Origin: an uncultured Anaerosporobacter sp.
Lineage (GTDB): Bacteria; Bacillota; Clostridia; Lachnospirales; Lachnospiraceae
Direction of reading: 5' to 3'
Assembly: GCA_945787925.1 (NCBI GenBank)
Contig: CALZJY010000064.1
Span: forward strand, 1 to 8,916
Length of the DNA: 8,916 nucleotides
The position numbers were made by a program, and so were the translations under genes. Position 1 is the first letter of the stretch. Each line of letters opens with the position of its first letter. A model generated the notes under the pieces. It was not told where the DNA came from, made no database searches, and saw only the letters and a list, made by a program, of their open reading frames with translations. Shown in pieces: positions 1-5,972 of the stretch.

Positions 1-55
1 TCGGAGAGTTTTTGATTCATAGGGAATTGCAGAGCAATTTCCTATGAATTAAAAA
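1..55. repeat. Palindromic dispersed repeat, copy 1 (cut by window edge)
   Basis: These 55 bases match 2449-2503 with a single difference (T at 50, C at 2498). The core is an inverted repeat: GATTCATAGGGAATTGC, a 3-base AGA loop, and the complementary arm, with one G-T wobble. Flanking T and A runs lengthen the stem. The copy starts at the first base of the window, so its left part probably lies outside. It directly touches the T-run of the tetR terminator. The identity is seen directly. That it is a genome-wide repeat family is inferred. Confidence 0.85.
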
Positions 56-104
56 TAGACCATTTGGTCTGCGTGGATCTAATCCTCACAATCCAAATGG
101 TCTA
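53..104 (-). terminator. Rho-independent terminator of the TetR gene
   Basis: TAGACCATTTGG (56-67) and CCAAATGGTCTA (93-104) form a perfect 12-bp stem. A large loop contains a weaker inner pairing (GTGGAT with ATCCTCAC). Read on the minus strand, the hairpin begins 5 bases after the regulator's stop codon and is followed by TATTTTTAA, a usable U-run. That U-run merges into the palindromic repeat at 1-55. Confidence 0.8.
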
Positions 105-109
105 CTATA

Positions 110-673
110 TTATTTTTTACCGATGCTATAAAAGCCAATCATATTGTCTATTGTCACCTCGAAGGAATCCGCACATCGTTTGATTAAATCCTCTCTGTAT
201 GGAGGCATCCCATCGTGAATCCAATGCAGTGTCGTACCAATGATAGAATAACTATAAAAGTCGCAGATATAGGCTATATTTTCTTCGTTTATACTACATC
301 CCTTGGCTGCTTTTTCTACAAATCCTCGTACCAAATATCTGGTGATTGTTTCAATGTACTTCTCCAATACATCCTTACTTTTGGATTGGTAGATATGAAT
401 AATCGCTTCCTTGTATCCTAAAATCAAAGTTGCACACCTTAGATATTCTTCGTAAAAAGTAGTACATGGATTTTCCTCTTCCGTTACCTTCTTTGTTTCC
501 TCTTCAAACACATCCTCTAGTAGCTCATATATATCACTGTAATAGTAATAAAATGTATTCCGATTAATCTCGCAACTTTCCACAACATCTTTTACAGTTA
601 TCTTATCTAACGATTTTATTTTCAATAATTCTAATAACGAACTTTTAATTGCTTTTTTGGTAAGTTTGGTCAT
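110..673 (-). CDS. TetR/AcrR-family transcriptional regulator
   Basis: This 187-residue protein has the size and layout of a TetR-family regulator, a dimeric DNA-binding protein that usually represses nearby genes until it binds a small ligand. Residues about 5-55 form the helix-turn-helix domain. It runs from TKKAIKSSLLELL through DKITVKDVVESCEINRNTFYYYYSDIYELLE, split here as a description of its two halves, and ends in the TFYYYYSDIYELL recognition-helix signature. The rest is helical, with a hydrophobic C-terminal ligand/dimer domain of the DhaS-like sort. The start ATG has a very strong site, AAAAGGGGGG, 5 bases upstream. The gene is alone, with its own promoter and terminator. The permease at 1054-2262 lies upstream on the same strand and is the nearest candidate target, but a large hairpin separates the two. 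The ligand is unknown. Confidence 0.9.
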   Translation of the reverse strand: MTKLTKKAIKSSLLELLKIKSLDKITVKDVVESCEINRNTFYYYYSDIYELLEDVFEEETKKVTEEENPCTTFYEEYLRCATLILGYKEAIIHIYQSKSKDVLEKYIETITRYLVRGFVEKAAKGCSINEENIAYICDFYSYSIIGTTLHWIHDGMPPYREDLIKRCADSFEVTIDNMIGFYSIGKK

Positions 674-795
674 AAATCCCCCCTTTTACGCATACTGTAT
701 TCAAACCTAGCTGCTATTAACTATCATTTTTCATCAGTTTAGCCGCTTTCCATTCTTTTGGCACCTTTCATAATCTGTGCCCATCCATCTTCTAT

Positions 796-824
796 ATTAT
801 AATGCATTTGACTTTTTGTAACAA
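796..824 (-). promoter_or_regulatory. Sigma-A type promoter for the TetR gene
   Basis: On the minus strand TTGTTA (819-824) and a perfect TATAAT (796-801) are separated by exactly 17 bases. Transcription would start near 790 and give a leader of about 115 bases before the regulator's ATG at 673. The -35 box matches the consensus at only 4 of 6 positions, while the -10 box is perfect. Confidence 0.65.
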
Positions 825-875
825 TCCATTTATCTAACATCGCAGACAAAGAAAATAAAAAATAGGGCTGCTCCC

Positions 876-953
876 CTAAGAAAAGGCGGCACCTTAATTG
901 TCATGTTTCCCGAATGTCCGGCTCATGACGCTTAAGGTACCGCCCTCACTTAG
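876..953 (-). terminator. Large GC-rich hairpin, probable permease terminator
   Basis: Nested complementary segments flank an 18-base loop: CTAAG (876-880) with CTTAG (949-953), GGCGG (885-889) with CCGCC (940-944), ACCTTAA (891-897) with TTAAGGT (932-938), and GTCATG (900-905) with CATGAC (924-929). Small internal mismatches separate the segments. It lies 100 bases after the permease stop on the minus strand and is followed there by CCGCCTTTTCTTAGG and then a T-rich stretch (CTATTTTTTATTTTC). It is more GC-rich and elaborate than the other terminators here and may be a mobile palindromic element acting as a terminator. Confidence 0.6.
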
Positions 954-1053
954 TGCGACAGTCCCACTTTTTCATCCTTTCTCCATATTCGATTTTCCTA
1001 ATGCATATCAAGTAACTCTCTAATGACTTCCTCTATTCGGATTCCAAACTGAT

Positions 1054-2262
1054 TTATTCCTGCTTTACCGACCGGATAAATAACCAATAACAAACGAACA
1101 TAACCACAAGGAAAATAGTCCAGACAAGAGGATATCCAAATGTGCTATCTGCAATCACTCCCGCAAGGAATGGACCGATGGCTCCTCCAATCGTATTAAA
1201 CATGTTAGCAACTCCATATACGACCGAATAATTATCATTTGAGAAAATCTTTGTCACACCAAAAGATGGCCAGATGGAAGCGATGCACATTGTCATTCCA
1301 TAAAGAACGGTAAACAGATACGCACATAACGGTTTGTCTGCAAAAAATAAAAAGCCGATGCTTAATAACGTCACCACTTCAAATCCAACCAATAGCTTCT
1401 TCGTTGGATAATGATCAAATAAAAATCCCGCTATAATATTAGCAAAGACTCCAATCGCCGCTAGCAAGGAGCCAATATTAGCAGAAAACCTTAGCGGATA
1501 TCCTAAAACTGACAGATACGTCTGATAATGCTGTTTAATTCCACCAAAGCTAATGCCTAGCAAAAGCAGTCCAATGGAAAATGGCCAAAAACACTTTATC
1601 TTACTAATCTGACTAAAATTAAGCGCCTTTTTATTTACCGTTTCTTCTTTTGCATGTTCTTTATCTCTTACATAACTTTTCGATGGTCTTTTCACAATAA
1701 ATAAACTGATTGGAAGGGAGACAGCAAGTACAATGATTCCAAAAAACCGATATACGAACTTATAACTGGATTTTTCTAATATTCTAGAGGCAATCTGCAT
1801 CCAAAAAAAAGTTCCGGTCCCAATTCCAGAAAAGACAATTCCCATAACCGAACCCTTTTTCTTAGGTTCAAACCAATCCGATACCATGGTCGATATCGGA
1901 ACCCATGTCAAACAACTTAGACCGATAGATACGATTACGCCAATGATATAAAACTGAATAATCGTGTTAGCAAATCCATATGAAATATATGCAACACTTG
2001 CAATGATGGAGCCGACTGACATGATAATCTTGATATTGATCTTATTGATTAACGTTCCTACAATCGGCGCCGAGATTGCGATTGTAATTGCATTGATCGT
2101 AAATAAAAAAGAATACTGGCTAATTGAGAAATTATTAGCTTGCGTTATCGGCGTAATGAGAATTGTTCCTACGCTGTTAATGATACTAAATACCGTCCCC
2201 ATAATAAGAAATCCTGCTGCCGCAATTACATATTTATATTTACTCTCTTTCTCCATTTGCAT
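1054..2262 (-). CDS. Major facilitator superfamily permease, OFA-like
   Basis: This 402-residue protein has about 12 hydrophobic segments in two halves, split by a charged cytoplasmic loop near residues 190-215 (KRPSKSYVRDKEHAKEE). It should move a small, probably anionic, solute across the cytoplasmic membrane using an ion gradient. The loop after the second segment (GTLINKINIKIIMSVG) and its counterpart in the second half (GFLFDHYPTKKLL) are the MFS loop 2-3 and 8-9 motifs, the first one degenerate. Together with DWFEPKKKGSVMGI they resemble the oxalate:formate antiporter (OFA) group. The substrate cannot be read from the sequence. AAGGAAAGG precedes two close ATGs (codons 1 and 3). Codon 1 has the better spacing from AAGGA, but codon 3 is possible. 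The gene is a single unit between hairpins. Confidence 0.88.
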   Translation of the reverse strand: MQMEKESKYKYVIAAAGFLIMGTVFSIINSVGTILITPITQANNFSISQYSFLFTINAITIAISAPIVGTLINKINIKIIMSVGSIIASVAYISYGFANTIIQFYIIGVIVSIGLSCLTWVPISTMVSDWFEPKKKGSVMGIVFSGIGTGTFFWMQIASRILEKSSYKFVYRFFGIIVLAVSLPISLFIVKRPSKSYVRDKEHAKEETVNKKALNFSQISKIKCFWPFSIGLLLLGISFGGIKQHYQTYLSVLGYPLRFSANIGSLLAAIGVFANIIAGFLFDHYPTKKLLVGFEVVTLLSIGFLFFADKPLCAYLFTVLYGMTMCIASIWPSFGVTKIFSNDNYSVVYGVANMFNTIGGAIGPFLAGVIADSTFGYPLVWTIFLVVMFVCYWLFIRSVKQE

Positions 2263-2368
2263 CTGCCTTTCCTTCTATCCGTCATAGTATAATTCGTCTT
2301 TTGTTCTATTATGTTTTCCCGGACCAAACTTGTTCATTCATCCTCTACCACTGCAGGCTCTATTAAGA

Positions 2369-2448
2369 ACAAAGTGGCTCCGCATATCTTTTTTTCTCAG
2401 GGCGATGCCACTTTGTCGCGCCGTAGCCGCAGGCGGAGTGCGCATCCC
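2369..2448. repeat. GC-rich hairpin block attached to palindromic repeat
   Basis: ACAAAGTGGC (2369-2378) pairs perfectly with GCCACTTTGT (2407-2416) around a 28-base loop that includes a T-run. A strongly GC-rich stretch (2415-2448) follows. It contains short inverted units such as CCGC-AG-GCGG and repeated GCGC, and runs straight into the palindromic repeat at 2449. The composition is unlike the AT-rich neighbourhood. It is probably the left part of the same dispersed element whose right part is at 1-55. That is an inference, because the other copy is cut by the window edge. Confidence 0.5.
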
Positions 2449-2505
2449 TCGGAGAGTTTTTGATTCATAGGGAATTGCAGAGCAATTTCCTATGAATCAA
2501 AAAAA
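2449..2505. repeat. Palindromic dispersed repeat, copy 2
   Basis: This is the second copy of the element at 1-55, with one base different. The arms GATTCATAGGGAATTGC (2462-2478) and the complementary 2482-2498 flank the loop AGA. With flanking T and A runs the stem reaches about 22 bp, with one G-T wobble. As in copy 1, its A-run is the complement of the U-run of an adjacent minus-strand terminator, here that of the HD-GYP gene. It could itself act as a bidirectional terminator. Confidence 0.85.
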
Positions 2506-2567
2506 GACTCATTGTCAAGTGTTGGTGCGGGTGCAATGCACCTCGCACACCCCCACTTGACAATGAG
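2501..2567 (-). terminator. Rho-independent terminator of the HD-GYP gene
   Basis: CTCATTGTCAAGTG (2508-2521) and CACTTGACAATGAG (2554-2567) form a perfect 14-bp stem. The hairpin continues inward with GTGCG/CGCAC and GGTGC-AAT-GCACC, making an unusually long, nested structure. On the minus strand it starts 5 bases after the HD-GYP stop codon and is followed by TCTTTTTTT. It is a clear intrinsic terminator. Confidence 0.88.
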
Positions 2568-2572
2568 CCTTA

Positions 2573-3166
2573 TTAATCCTCAACATAGTATTCTAATTTT
2601 GTGATTTTTAGTTCGCTGTGATTTTGAAGTTCTAAAACTTCTCCCAGCTTATAAGTATTGCTTCGAACAATCTTTACAACTGGTCGAAAAGCATTGCTAC
2701 AATTATTTTCTACTACCACCGCTATATCACCATTATTCAGTCTTACCAAAGAATCTAACGTAAACAATTCTGCATTCGCAAAAAAGTAGACAAGGATTCT
2801 CGTATCAAACATACTGACCATTCTATTGATCTTATATTCAAACTGTTCGGAACTATCATTAAACATACCATTGTCGGATTTGATTGCATAAAACATATCA
2901 ATAATGCTAATGATTCTAGCAAACTCAGAAATTTCCTCACCCTTAAGTCTATTCGGATATCCTGTCCCATCAAAATGTTCATGATGATGTAGGATGGTAT
3001 CCAAAATCTCATCTTTTAATTCATAATTTGCTTTAAAATATTCATATGCCTTTATAGGGTGAAGGAATATTTCTTTTTTATCTAGTTTAATTTTCGGTGA
3101 TACTAAGGCAAAGTCCTTTAAAAGTGTTGCCAGACAAAGATTAACTAACTTCTCCTTATGAATCAC
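2573..3166 (-). CDS. HD-GYP-type protein, N-terminally short, HD His replaced by Lys
   Basis: Residues 12-100 match the HD-GYP phosphodiesterase domain, which normally cleaves cyclic di-GMP. HP is at 36-37, HHExxDGTGYP at 61-71, and the later metal-ligand Asp at 90 in ARIISIIDMF. Where the family has L-H-D-I-G-K, this protein has LLKDFAL (K17-D18), so one metal-binding His is missing. Full-length relatives have a long region before this point. Here the open frame has only seven more codons above the start, then a stop. The start is GTG with AAAGG seven bases upstream, so translation is possible. A C-terminal module (about 130-197, VRLNNGDIAVVVENN) resembles the tail often found behind Firmicute HD-GYP domains. 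The gene lies 30 bases behind a broken chemoreceptor gene. Catalysis is doubtful. It may be a 5'-truncated remnant or a c-di-GMP-binding relic. Confidence 0.75.
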   Translation of the reverse strand: MIHKEKLVNLCLATLLKDFALVSPKIKLDKKEIFLHPIKAYEYFKANYELKDEILDTILHHHEHFDGTGYPNRLKGEEISEFARIISIIDMFYAIKSDNGMFNDSSEQFEYKINRMVSMFDTRILVYFFANAELFTLDSLVRLNNGDIAVVVENNCSNAFRPVVKIVRSNTYKLGEVLELQNHSELKITKLEYYVED

Positions 3167-3196
3167 TTTAATACCTTTATCTCTTGTTTATGTTTC

Positions 3197-3862
3197 TTAT
3201 TTGTTATTTGTATTTAATTTAAACTGCTTCACTAATCCATGCAGTACTTGTGCCTGAGAAGATAATCCCTCACTTGCGGCTGCACTTTCTTCTGAAGTTA
3301 CAGAATTCGCTTGAATTACAGAAGCGATATGATCGATTTCAATCGTGATCTGTTCCATTCCTTCTGCCTGCTCTCTCGTCACAACTGTCACGTTATCAAC
3401 CTTTTTATTGATTTCTTGTGAGCGTTCAAAAATTTCTTCTAAAATATCCTCAGCCTCAGTTGCTACTTTAGCACCATTTTCTACTGCTTCAATCGTTTCC
3501 TCGATTAGATTTTCGATTGTATGCGCTGCCTCTAATGAACTCTGCGCTAACTTTCTTACTTCATCTGCAACAACAGCAAATCCCTTTCCTGATGCTCCAG
3601 CACGCGCCGCTTCAATTGCTGCATTCAATGAAAGAATATTGGTTTGAGCCGTGATATCATTCATTGTCTTGATAATCTCTTTTACCGCTATGGACTTCTT
3701 AGTGATCTGTCCCATTGCATCCATCATTTCCTTCATTTTGGCGTTTTCTTCCGAGATCATACTGCATGTATCAATAATCAAATCATTGATTCCTTCTACA
3801 TTTGTAGCAGTTGTTGATATCTTCTCAGTGATATCTGTAATAGTTGCAGATAACTCTTCCAC
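3197..3862 (-). pseudogene. Methyl-accepting chemotaxis protein, C-terminal signalling fragment
   Basis: The 221 residues counted from a GTG are the cytoplasmic signalling domain of a chemoreceptor, which passes signals to CheA/CheW. The hairpin tip is intact (DITAQTNILSLNAAIEAARAG, then GKGFAVVADEVRKLA), and the end SAAASEGLSSQAQVLHGLV is a normal MCP C-terminus. The homologous frame stays open further upstream to 3940 and reads EIVSGAEQISSGAQNLS and GVIEQANG, typical methylation-helix sequence. A TGA at 3941-3943 then closes it. The GTG is therefore an internal codon rather than a natural start. The N-terminal piece (3880-4113) is in another frame. The sensor domain, second membrane segment and HAMP domain are absent. 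I read this as an out-of-frame deletion. Confidence 0.82.
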
Positions 3863-3879
3863 TCCATTTGCCTGCTCAA

Positions 3880-4113
3880 TTACACCACAGGATAAATTCT
3901 GTGCACCGCTAGAAATCTGTTCTGCGCCTGATACAATTTCTCAATAAACTCATTTTTCTCATTAATTTTCCTACTTGCTGTCCCGATCTCTCCTAGCGCT
4001 AGAATGGAAAAAATAATAATCCCAACGATTATCATGATAATCAACTGAAACCCTTTTTTTAATTCCGTCTTAAGGGTCTTTGCCTTTGTTGGCTTCTTAT
4101 TTCCTTTGAACAT
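3880..4113 (-). pseudogene. Methyl-accepting chemotaxis protein, N-terminal membrane fragment
   Basis: The 77 codons begin with a basic, Lys-rich stretch (1-20), then one hydrophobic segment (about 22-41, FQLIIMIIVGIIIFSILALG). A short helical, charged stretch follows (SRKINEKNEFIEK) that looks like the start of a four-helix-bundle ligand-binding domain. The last 17 or so residues (YQAQNRFLAVHRIYPVV) are out-of-frame translation of the methylation helix. The ATG has a good site, AGAGGAG, nine bases upstream. With the positive-inside rule the segment after residue 41 would be outside the cell. A simple frameshift repair would therefore put the signalling domain on the wrong side, which supports loss of an internal block rather than a one-base error. 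Confidence 0.75.
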
Positions 4114-4177
4114 TAAGTTTTCTCCTCTGGTACTTTCTACATTTTATTGCTATGTTGTGGCCAAGCATGCTTATACT

Positions 4178-4185
4178 ACATCGGC
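4178..4185 (-). promoter_or_regulatory. Possible sigma-D (flagellar) -10 box for the chemoreceptor gene
   Basis: The minus strand reads GCCGATGT, 6 to 7 of 8 positions of the SigD -10 consensus GCCGATAT, about 65 bases before the chemoreceptor ATG. SigD is the usual sigma factor for motility and chemotaxis genes in Firmicutes. The expected TAAA -35 box 15 bases upstream is not present (CTTT there instead), so this is only a suggestion. Confidence 0.25.
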
Positions 4186-4410
4186 CTGATTTTCTTCGTA
4201 AAGACTTTCTCTTTTGTACTATACCTTAAAAGGCATTTCATGATTTCTCATGAAATAAATTCCATAATCTCTTGCTGATTTCCACACCTTGCTTTATTTG
4301 AGTAGAATTTATTTCCTATTCTCTTCTGTAGGGAATTATAATATAATACATTAATTGACACAATAACGCTCATAAATTTTTCACGGTTTCATTTGTGAAT
4401 TTTTGTGACA

Positions 4411-4491
4411 AAAGGAGATTCTTTAATGAACAAATTCGGATTAAGTTATTTACTAAAATTACTGCATATATCCCCCAAGAATTCTAAATAA
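4411..4491 (+). CDS. Possible 21-codon small ORF with strong ribosome site
   Basis: AAAGGAG (4411-4417) lies 8 bases before ATG 4426, and 21 codons lead to TAA at 4489-4491. The peptide begins MNKFGLSYLLKLLHISPK. It is basic and amphipathic and has no recognisable relatives. It ends just before the -35 box of the GntP promoter (4497), so it would belong to a different, upstream transcript. No clear promoter with both boxes precedes it: TTGACA at 4355 lacks a -10 box, and TATAAT at 4337 or 4342 lacks a -35. It could be a small peptide, a remnant of a lost gene, or chance. Confidence 0.3.
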   Translation, partial: KGDSLMNKFGLSYLLKLLHISPKNSK

Positions 4492-4496
4492 ATTGC

Positions 4497-4525
4497 ATGA
4501 CACTCCCTTTATTGGACAATATAAT
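4497..4525 (+). promoter_or_regulatory. Sigma-A promoter for the GntP permease gene
   Basis: ATGACA (4497-4502) and a perfect TATAAT (4520-4525) are separated by 17 bases, 11 of 12 consensus positions in all. Transcription should start near 4532, giving a leader of about 38 bases to the mini-ORF ATG at 4570 and about 61 to the permease ATG. This is the best promoter in the window. Confidence 0.75.
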
Positions 4526-4554
4526 TACATACCCATAAATTTTATAAAATAATG

Positions 4555-4593
4555 AAAGGTGGTTGTCATATGTATTATGACAAGAATCAATAA
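4555..4593 (+). CDS. Seven-codon leader ORF coupled to the GntP permease
   Basis: AAAGGTGG (4555-4562) is correctly spaced for ATG 4570, which opens a 7-residue frame, MYYDKNQ, ending in TAA at 4591-4593. The last A of that stop is the first base of the permease ATG (TAATG). The permease start itself has no good ribosome site. The arrangement suggests that ribosomes load on the leader and re-initiate on the permease gene. The frames differ, so this is not a longer N-terminus. Alternatively the strong site may serve the permease ATG poorly, at a distance of 30 bases. Confidence 0.5.
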   Translation, partial: KGGCHMYYDKNQ

Positions 4594-5972
4594 TGTTTAG
4601 TGTTTTAGGTTTGATTTTTTCATTGATGGTTATCATGTACCTTGCTTATAAAGGTTACTCAACAATCATAACAGCACCATTAGTTGCTCTCTTAACAATT
4701 ATCATAACGACTGGTTTTGGCAGTCATCTCATGGCAAATTATACGGAAGTATACATGGTCGGTTTCGCAAACTTTATAAAAAGCTACTTTCCGCTTTTTA
4801 TGACAGGTGCCATCTTCGCAAAGTTAATGGAAGAAGCGAACTACGCCAAATCCATTGCTTATTTCATAACAAATAAACTCGGAAAAAATAAAGCAGTATT
4901 AGCCGTTGTCCTATCTGGAGCATTTCTTACCTATGGGGGAGTTTCTCTCTTTGTCGTTGCCTTTATTCTTTATCCCATTGCATCTATGCTGTTTAAAGAA
5001 GCACAAATTCCAAAAAGACTTATCCCTGGCTCGATTGCTCTTGGCGCATTTACCTTTACAATGACCGCTATGCCAGGCTCTCCAGAAATCCAAAATGTAA
5101 TACCAATCAAATACTTTGGAACTGATACCTTTGCTGCACCTCTTATTGGTATCCTTGCGAGTGCTCTTATGCTCACACTTGGTATGCTATGGCTTACTAG
5201 ACGTGTGAAATCCGCCCAAAAAAACAAGGAAGGTTATGGCGACCATAACGATGAATTTATAGAGGAAGACTATAGCACTCTGCCTCATATAGCTAAAGCA
5301 GTCACTCCCATCCTTATCATTTTTGTAACGAATTTATTCTTTTCGAAAGTATTTTACGAAAATGTTGATGGCAGCTATCTGAATGATTTTAATACGACTC
5401 TAAGCAATGTTTCTGGCGTCTGGAGTGTTATCATCGCTCTCGTATTAGCAGATATATTTATCCTACTAACCAACTATAAAAAGATTAAAAACTTAAAATC
5501 CGTACTCGATATCGGTGTCTCGAATTCCTTCAAACCACTCTTAAACTCAAGTGCAATCGTTGGATATGGAAGCGTTATCAAGTCATTAGCGGCATTTACT
5601 ACTATACAAGCCTTTATATTTGGTCTTTCATCCAATCCAATCATATCAGAAGCTCTATCTGTAAATTTAATTTGTGGATTGACGGCATCCGCCTCGGGAG
5701 GCCTTGGAATATCCCTCGATGCCTTGGCACCTACTTATTTGCAAATGAGTGATGCTTTAAATATTTCACCAGAGATTCTGCATCGAGTTGCTTCCCTGTC
5801 TTGTGGGGGATTAGATACCCTTCCTCATAACGGAGCTGTAATTACCACACTTGCTATTTGTGGCTTAACTCATAAGGAAGCTTATAAAGATATTTTTGTA
5901 ACTTCTGTCGTGATTCCGATTTTCACAACAGCTGTCGTGGTTGTCTTACTCTCGCTTAAATTTGCAATTTAA
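4593..5972 (+). CDS. GntP-family permease
   Basis: This 459-residue, highly hydrophobic protein has about 12 membrane segments and belongs to the GntP family, proton-coupled uptake carriers for gluconate and other organic acids. Family-like stretches are TYGGVSLFVVAF (about 113-124), AMPGSPEIQNVIP (159-171), SASGGLGISLDALAPTYL in the last third, and SCGGLDTLPHNGAVITTLAI near the end. A charged cytoplasmic loop lies at about 203-230 (TRRVKSAQKNKEGYGDHNDE). The first membrane segment starts at residue 2, which fits an ATG start at 4593. Start selection is supported by homology-like sequence rather than by a ribosome site (see the leader ORF). The carrier looks closer to the YxjC-type organic acid group than to true gluconate carriers, but the substrate is unknown. 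There are no metabolic partner genes beside it. Confidence 0.88.
   Translation: MFSVLGLIFSLMVIMYLAYKGYSTIITAPLVALLTIIITTGFGSHLMANYTEVYMVGFANFIKSYFPLFMTGAIFAKLMEEANYAKSIAYFITNKLGKNKAVLAVVLSGAFLTYGGVSLFVVAFILYPIASMLFKEAQIPKRLIPGSIALGAFTFTMTAMPGSPEIQNVIPIKYFGTDTFAAPLIGILASALMLTLGMLWLTRRVKSAQKNKEGYGDHNDEFIEEDYSTLPHIAKAVTPILIIFVTNLFFSKVFYENVDGSYLNDFNTTLSNVSGVWSVIIALVLADIFILLTNYKKIKNLKSVLDIGVSNSFKPLLNSSAIVGYGSVIKSLAAFTTIQAFIFGLSSNPIISEALSVNLICGLTASASGGLGISLDALAPTYLQMSDALNISPEILHRVASLSCGGLDTLPHNGAVITTLAICGLTHKEAYKDIFVTSVVIPIFTTAVVVVLLSLKFAI

Larger units (their letters stand above)
674..1053. other. Intergenic region between permease and TetR gene
   Basis: No convincing gene is present. From right to left on the minus strand it holds about 100 bases of permease 3' flank, the GC-rich hairpin at 876-953, the tetR promoter (796-824), and a 120-base untranslated leader. 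The leader includes a small palindrome, ATACTGTAT, near 694-702, which could be part of an operator but is too short to call. On the plus strand TTGACT-17-TATCTA (808-836) resembles a promoter but leads only into the hairpin. Confidence 0.6.
2263..2572. other. Hairpin-rich intergenic region between HD-GYP gene and permease
   Basis: No gene is seen. From 2263 to 2368 the DNA is AT-rich and should contain the permease promoter on the minus strand. TATACT near 2285-2290 is a fair -10 box, but no good -35 box lies 16-18 bases away. From 2369 to 2567 there are at least three consecutive hairpins and a GC-rich stretch, described separately. The base composition changes sharply at about 2369-2450 compared with both sides. 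Confidence 0.6.
4114..4592. other. Divergent intergenic region, chemoreceptor / GntP permease
   Basis: This 479-base AT-rich region feeds both directions. It holds a possible sigma-D -10 box for the chemoreceptor (4178-4185, minus), overlapping TATAAT boxes at 4337-4347, a short ORF with a strong ribosome site (4426-4491, plus), and a near-consensus promoter (4497-4525, plus). The mini-ORF that overlaps the permease start is at 4570-4593. Around 4379-4410 there are several TTCAC/GTGAA motifs (TTCAC at 4380, GTGAA at 4395, GTGAC at 4405) that may form an operator, but their spacing is irregular. Confidence 0.6.

Noticed and set aside
808..836. Plus-strand promoter-like TTGACT-17-TATCTA
   Set aside because: It leads directly into the GC-rich hairpin with no downstream plus-strand gene. 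It overlaps the much better tetR promoter on the other strand.
1964..2287. Plus-strand open frame of 107 codons with hydrophobic translation
   Set aside because: It is the reverse of the permease gene's N-terminal half. The hydrophobic look comes from complementary codons of a membrane protein. It has no ribosome site, and the minus-strand gene is clearly the real one.
1..2567. Insertion sequence or transposon bounded by the two palindromic repeats
   Set aside because: The two copies are in the same orientation and enclose ordinary regulator and permease genes. No transposase and no target-site duplication can be seen.
3345..3947. Two plus-strand open frames (about 100 codons each) opposite the chemoreceptor
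   Set aside because: They are antisense shadows of the repetitive, coiled-coil MCP signalling domain, rich in Ser/Ile as expected, without starts supported by ribosome sites.
4355..4383. Perfect TTGACA box as a possible permease promoter
   Set aside because: No -10 box lies 16-18 bases downstream (TTTTCA there), and a near-consensus promoter exists closer to the gene at 4497-4525.
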